NCBI GenBank assembly: GCA_903959115.1
Contig: CAJBVU010000086.1
Coordinates: 1 to 7,574, forward strand
Direction of reading: 5' to 3'
Length of the DNA: 7,574 nucleotides
Source of the DNA: an uncultured Bacteroidota bacterium
Lineage (GTDB): Bacteria; Bacteroidota; Bacteroidia; NS11-12g; UBA955
Under the pieces are notes generated by a model that was not told where the DNA came from, made no database searches, and saw nothing but the letters and a program-made list of their open reading frames with translations. Of this stretch, positions 6,546 to 7,574 are shown in pieces. Within the stretch, counting starts at the first letter, position 1. Each line of letters starts with the position of its first letter. A program made the translations under genes and the position numbers.

Positions 6546-7244
6546 ATGAAAAAAGTATTTCCATCGGCTGAAGCAGCCATTGCAGACATAGAAGACGGAG
6601 CGGTATTGATGTTGGGCGGGTTTGGGTTGTGCGGGATTCCGGAGAATTCGATTGCTGCATTGGTAAAGAAGGGGGTAAAGGGGTTGACATGTATATCGAA
6701 CAATGCGGGGGTGGATGATTTTGGGATTGGTTTGATGTTGCAGGGTAAGCAGGTGAAGAAGATGGTGAGTTCTTATGTGGGGGAGAATGCAGAGTTTGAG
6801 AGGCAGTTATTGAGTGGTGAGTTGGAGGTTGAATTGATACCTCAGGGTACATTGGCGGAAAGGTGCCGCGCCGCAGGCGCGGGAATTCCAGCTTTTTATA
6901 CCCCAGCAGGCGTTGGAACCGAGGTCGCCGAGGGCAAGGAATCACGCGTTTTTGGTGATAAAACCTACCTAATGGAATATGCCTTTGATGCCGACTTCGC
7001 TATTGTGAAAGCATGGAAAGGCGATAAACATGGCAATTTGATGTTTAAGGATACCGCAAGGAACTTCAATCCTATGATGGCTATGGCGGGTAAAATTACC
7101 ATTGCGGAAGTAGAAGAATTGGTGGAGGCGGGTGAATTGACGCCAAATGATATTCATGTACCAGGTATTTATGTGAATAGAATAGTTTTGGGACAGGATT
7201 ACGAGAAGCGCATCGAACAGAGAACAACCAAACCCAGAGTTTAA
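6546..7244 (+). CDS. scoA: Succinyl-CoA:3-ketoacid CoA-transferase subunit A
   Basis: Subunit A of a two-subunit (SCOT-type) CoA-transferase, which moves CoA from succinyl-CoA to acetoacetate or a related ketoacid. The 232-residue length is normal for a separate A subunit. Family segments are GGFGLCGIPE (24-33), CISNNAG (49-55), PQGTLAERCRAAGAGIPAF (99-117), AGVGT (121-125), and HVPGIYVNRIV near the C-terminus (204-214). The catalytic Glu of this family sits in subunit B, so ScoA alone should not be active. scoB usually lies next to scoA, but here rdgB follows after 4 nt and scoB is not in the window. Codon use changes sharply near 6850: the first ~100 codons favour G-ending codons (many GGG, AAG, GTG), while the rest use GGC, GGA, AAA, GCC and ACC. 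Both halves encode intact conserved sequence. Whether the precise substrate is acetoacetate cannot be read from the sequence. Confidence 0.93.
   Translation: MKKVFPSAEAAIADIEDGAVLMLGGFGLCGIPENSIAALVKKGVKGLTCISNNAGVDDFGIGLMLQGKQVKKMVSSYVGENAEFERQLLSGELEVELIPQGTLAERCRAAGAGIPAFYTPAGVGTEVAEGKESRVFGDKTYLMEYAFDADFAIVKAWKGDKHGNLMFKDTARNFNPMMAMAGKITIAEVEELVEAGELTPNDIHVPGIYVNRIVLGQDYEKRIEQRTTKPRV
6614..6635 (+). other. Putative G-quadruplex motif in the scoA coding strand
   Basis: Four GGG tracts at 6614-6616, 6618-6620, 6624-6626 and 6633-6635 are separated by loops of 1, 3 and 6 nt, fitting the G3+N1-7 rule. They lie about 70 nt into scoA and encode the conserved GGFGLCG. The motif would be present in the mRNA and in the non-template DNA strand. 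No function is shown. Confidence 0.55.
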
Positions 7245-7248
7245 CGTC

Positions 7249-7574
7249 ATGGGAGTTGAGTTACCGACATTGGTATTTGCCACCAATAATCAACATAAGA
7301 TTGATGAGGCGCAAGCCATCGTTCGAGGCAAATTGCAATTGATATCATTGAAAGAAGCAGGGGTGGAGATTGATGTGGAGGAAACAGAGACAACTTTTCG
7401 TGGAAATGCTTTGCTAAAGGCGCAGGCCGTTTGGGAATTAACCGGTTTGCCTTGCGTGGCTGATGATAGCGGATTGTGTGTTGAAGGATTGGGCGGCGAG
7501 CCTGGTGTCTATTCCTCTCGATATGCAGGTGAAGCGGGGAATCATTTTATGAACAACGAAAAATTACTGAATGA
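7249..7574 (+). CDS. rdgB: Non-canonical purine NTP pyrophosphatase (RdgB/HAM1 family), 5' part
   Basis: This frame starts at ATG 7249, 4 nt after the scoA stop, and is still open at the window end, giving 108 codons of a protein that is usually about 190-200 residues. The family hydrolyses ITP, dITP and XTP to monophosphates, keeping deaminated purines out of DNA and RNA. Recognised segments are the N-terminal nucleotide-binding FATNNQHK (10-17), the acidic pair Glu45-Glu46 before the conserved TFRGNALLKA (49-58), the catalytic/metal segment ADDSGL (71-76), and GGEPGVYSSRYAG (82-94). All are in the normal order and spacing. The short gap to scoA suggests cotranscription with it. The missing part should hold the remaining nucleotide-binding residues. 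The family call is secure, but the C-terminal end cannot be judged. Confidence 0.95.
   Translation, partial: MGVELPTLVFATNNQHKIDEAQAIVRGKLQLISLKEAGVEIDVEETETTFRGNALLKAQAVWELTGLPCVADDSGLCVEGLGGEPGVYSSRYAGEAGNHFMNNEKLLN

Noticed and set aside
6671..6725. Second G-quadruplex in scoA
   Set aside because: The G runs at 6671-6675, 6680-6683, 6707-6711 and 6723-6725 are separated by loops of up to 23 nt, too long for the usual rule.
6448..6945. 165-residue proline- and serine-rich open frame on the - strand
   Set aside because: It lies opposite clpS and scoA, both with clear family motifs. Its low-complexity Pro/Ser/Thr composition is what the G-rich scoA coding strand gives when read in reverse.
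1..7574. Possible undescribed defence, mobile or RNA-based system
   Set aside because: Nearly every base belongs to a recognisable housekeeping or secreted-enzyme gene. There are no long direct repeats, no transposase or integrase, no toxin-antitoxin pair and no structured intergenic region longer than about 100 nt.

Overview
The window reads as a piece of a Bacteroidota chromosome, probably from the Flavobacteriales or a Cryomorphaceae-like relative. The strongest evidence is a secreted M36 metallopeptidase that ends in a type IX secretion (T9SS) sorting domain. The genes also lack clear Shine-Dalgarno sequences, and several gene starts have TTTG plus TAnnTTTG-like boxes, the promoter form known for this phylum. 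All genes lie on the + strand. I see no tRNA, rRNA, CRISPR array, insertion sequence or phage gene.

Layout: (1) 3-179 is the 3' end of a TerC-family membrane protein gene. (2) 249-2641 holds carA (GTG start) and eno, only 2 nt apart, closed by a strong intrinsic terminator at 2661-2689. (3) 2738-5455 is a single large gene for a secreted FTP/M36/PA/T9SS zinc peptidase. (4) A 103-nt gap with a candidate promoter leads to plsY, clpS, scoA and rdgB (5559 to the window end), packed with 4-12 nt gaps. rdgB is cut by the window end.

Most of this is housekeeping: pyrimidine/arginine precursor synthesis (CarA), glycolysis (enolase), phospholipid synthesis (PlsY), N-degron proteolysis (ClpS), acetoacetate/ketoacid CoA transfer (ScoA) and nucleotide-pool cleaning (RdgB). 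The peptidase is the one clearly outward-facing function, suited to degrading external protein.

I do not find a convincing undescribed system. The points most worth a second look are: an abrupt change in base composition inside scoA near 6850, with a four-tract G-quadruplex motif in the G-rich half; a near-consensus promoter laid over the clpS stop codon 7 nt before the scoA start; similar box-to-start spacing before carA, the peptidase and scoA, which suggests leaderless or nearly leaderless mRNAs; and the absence of scoB directly after scoA.
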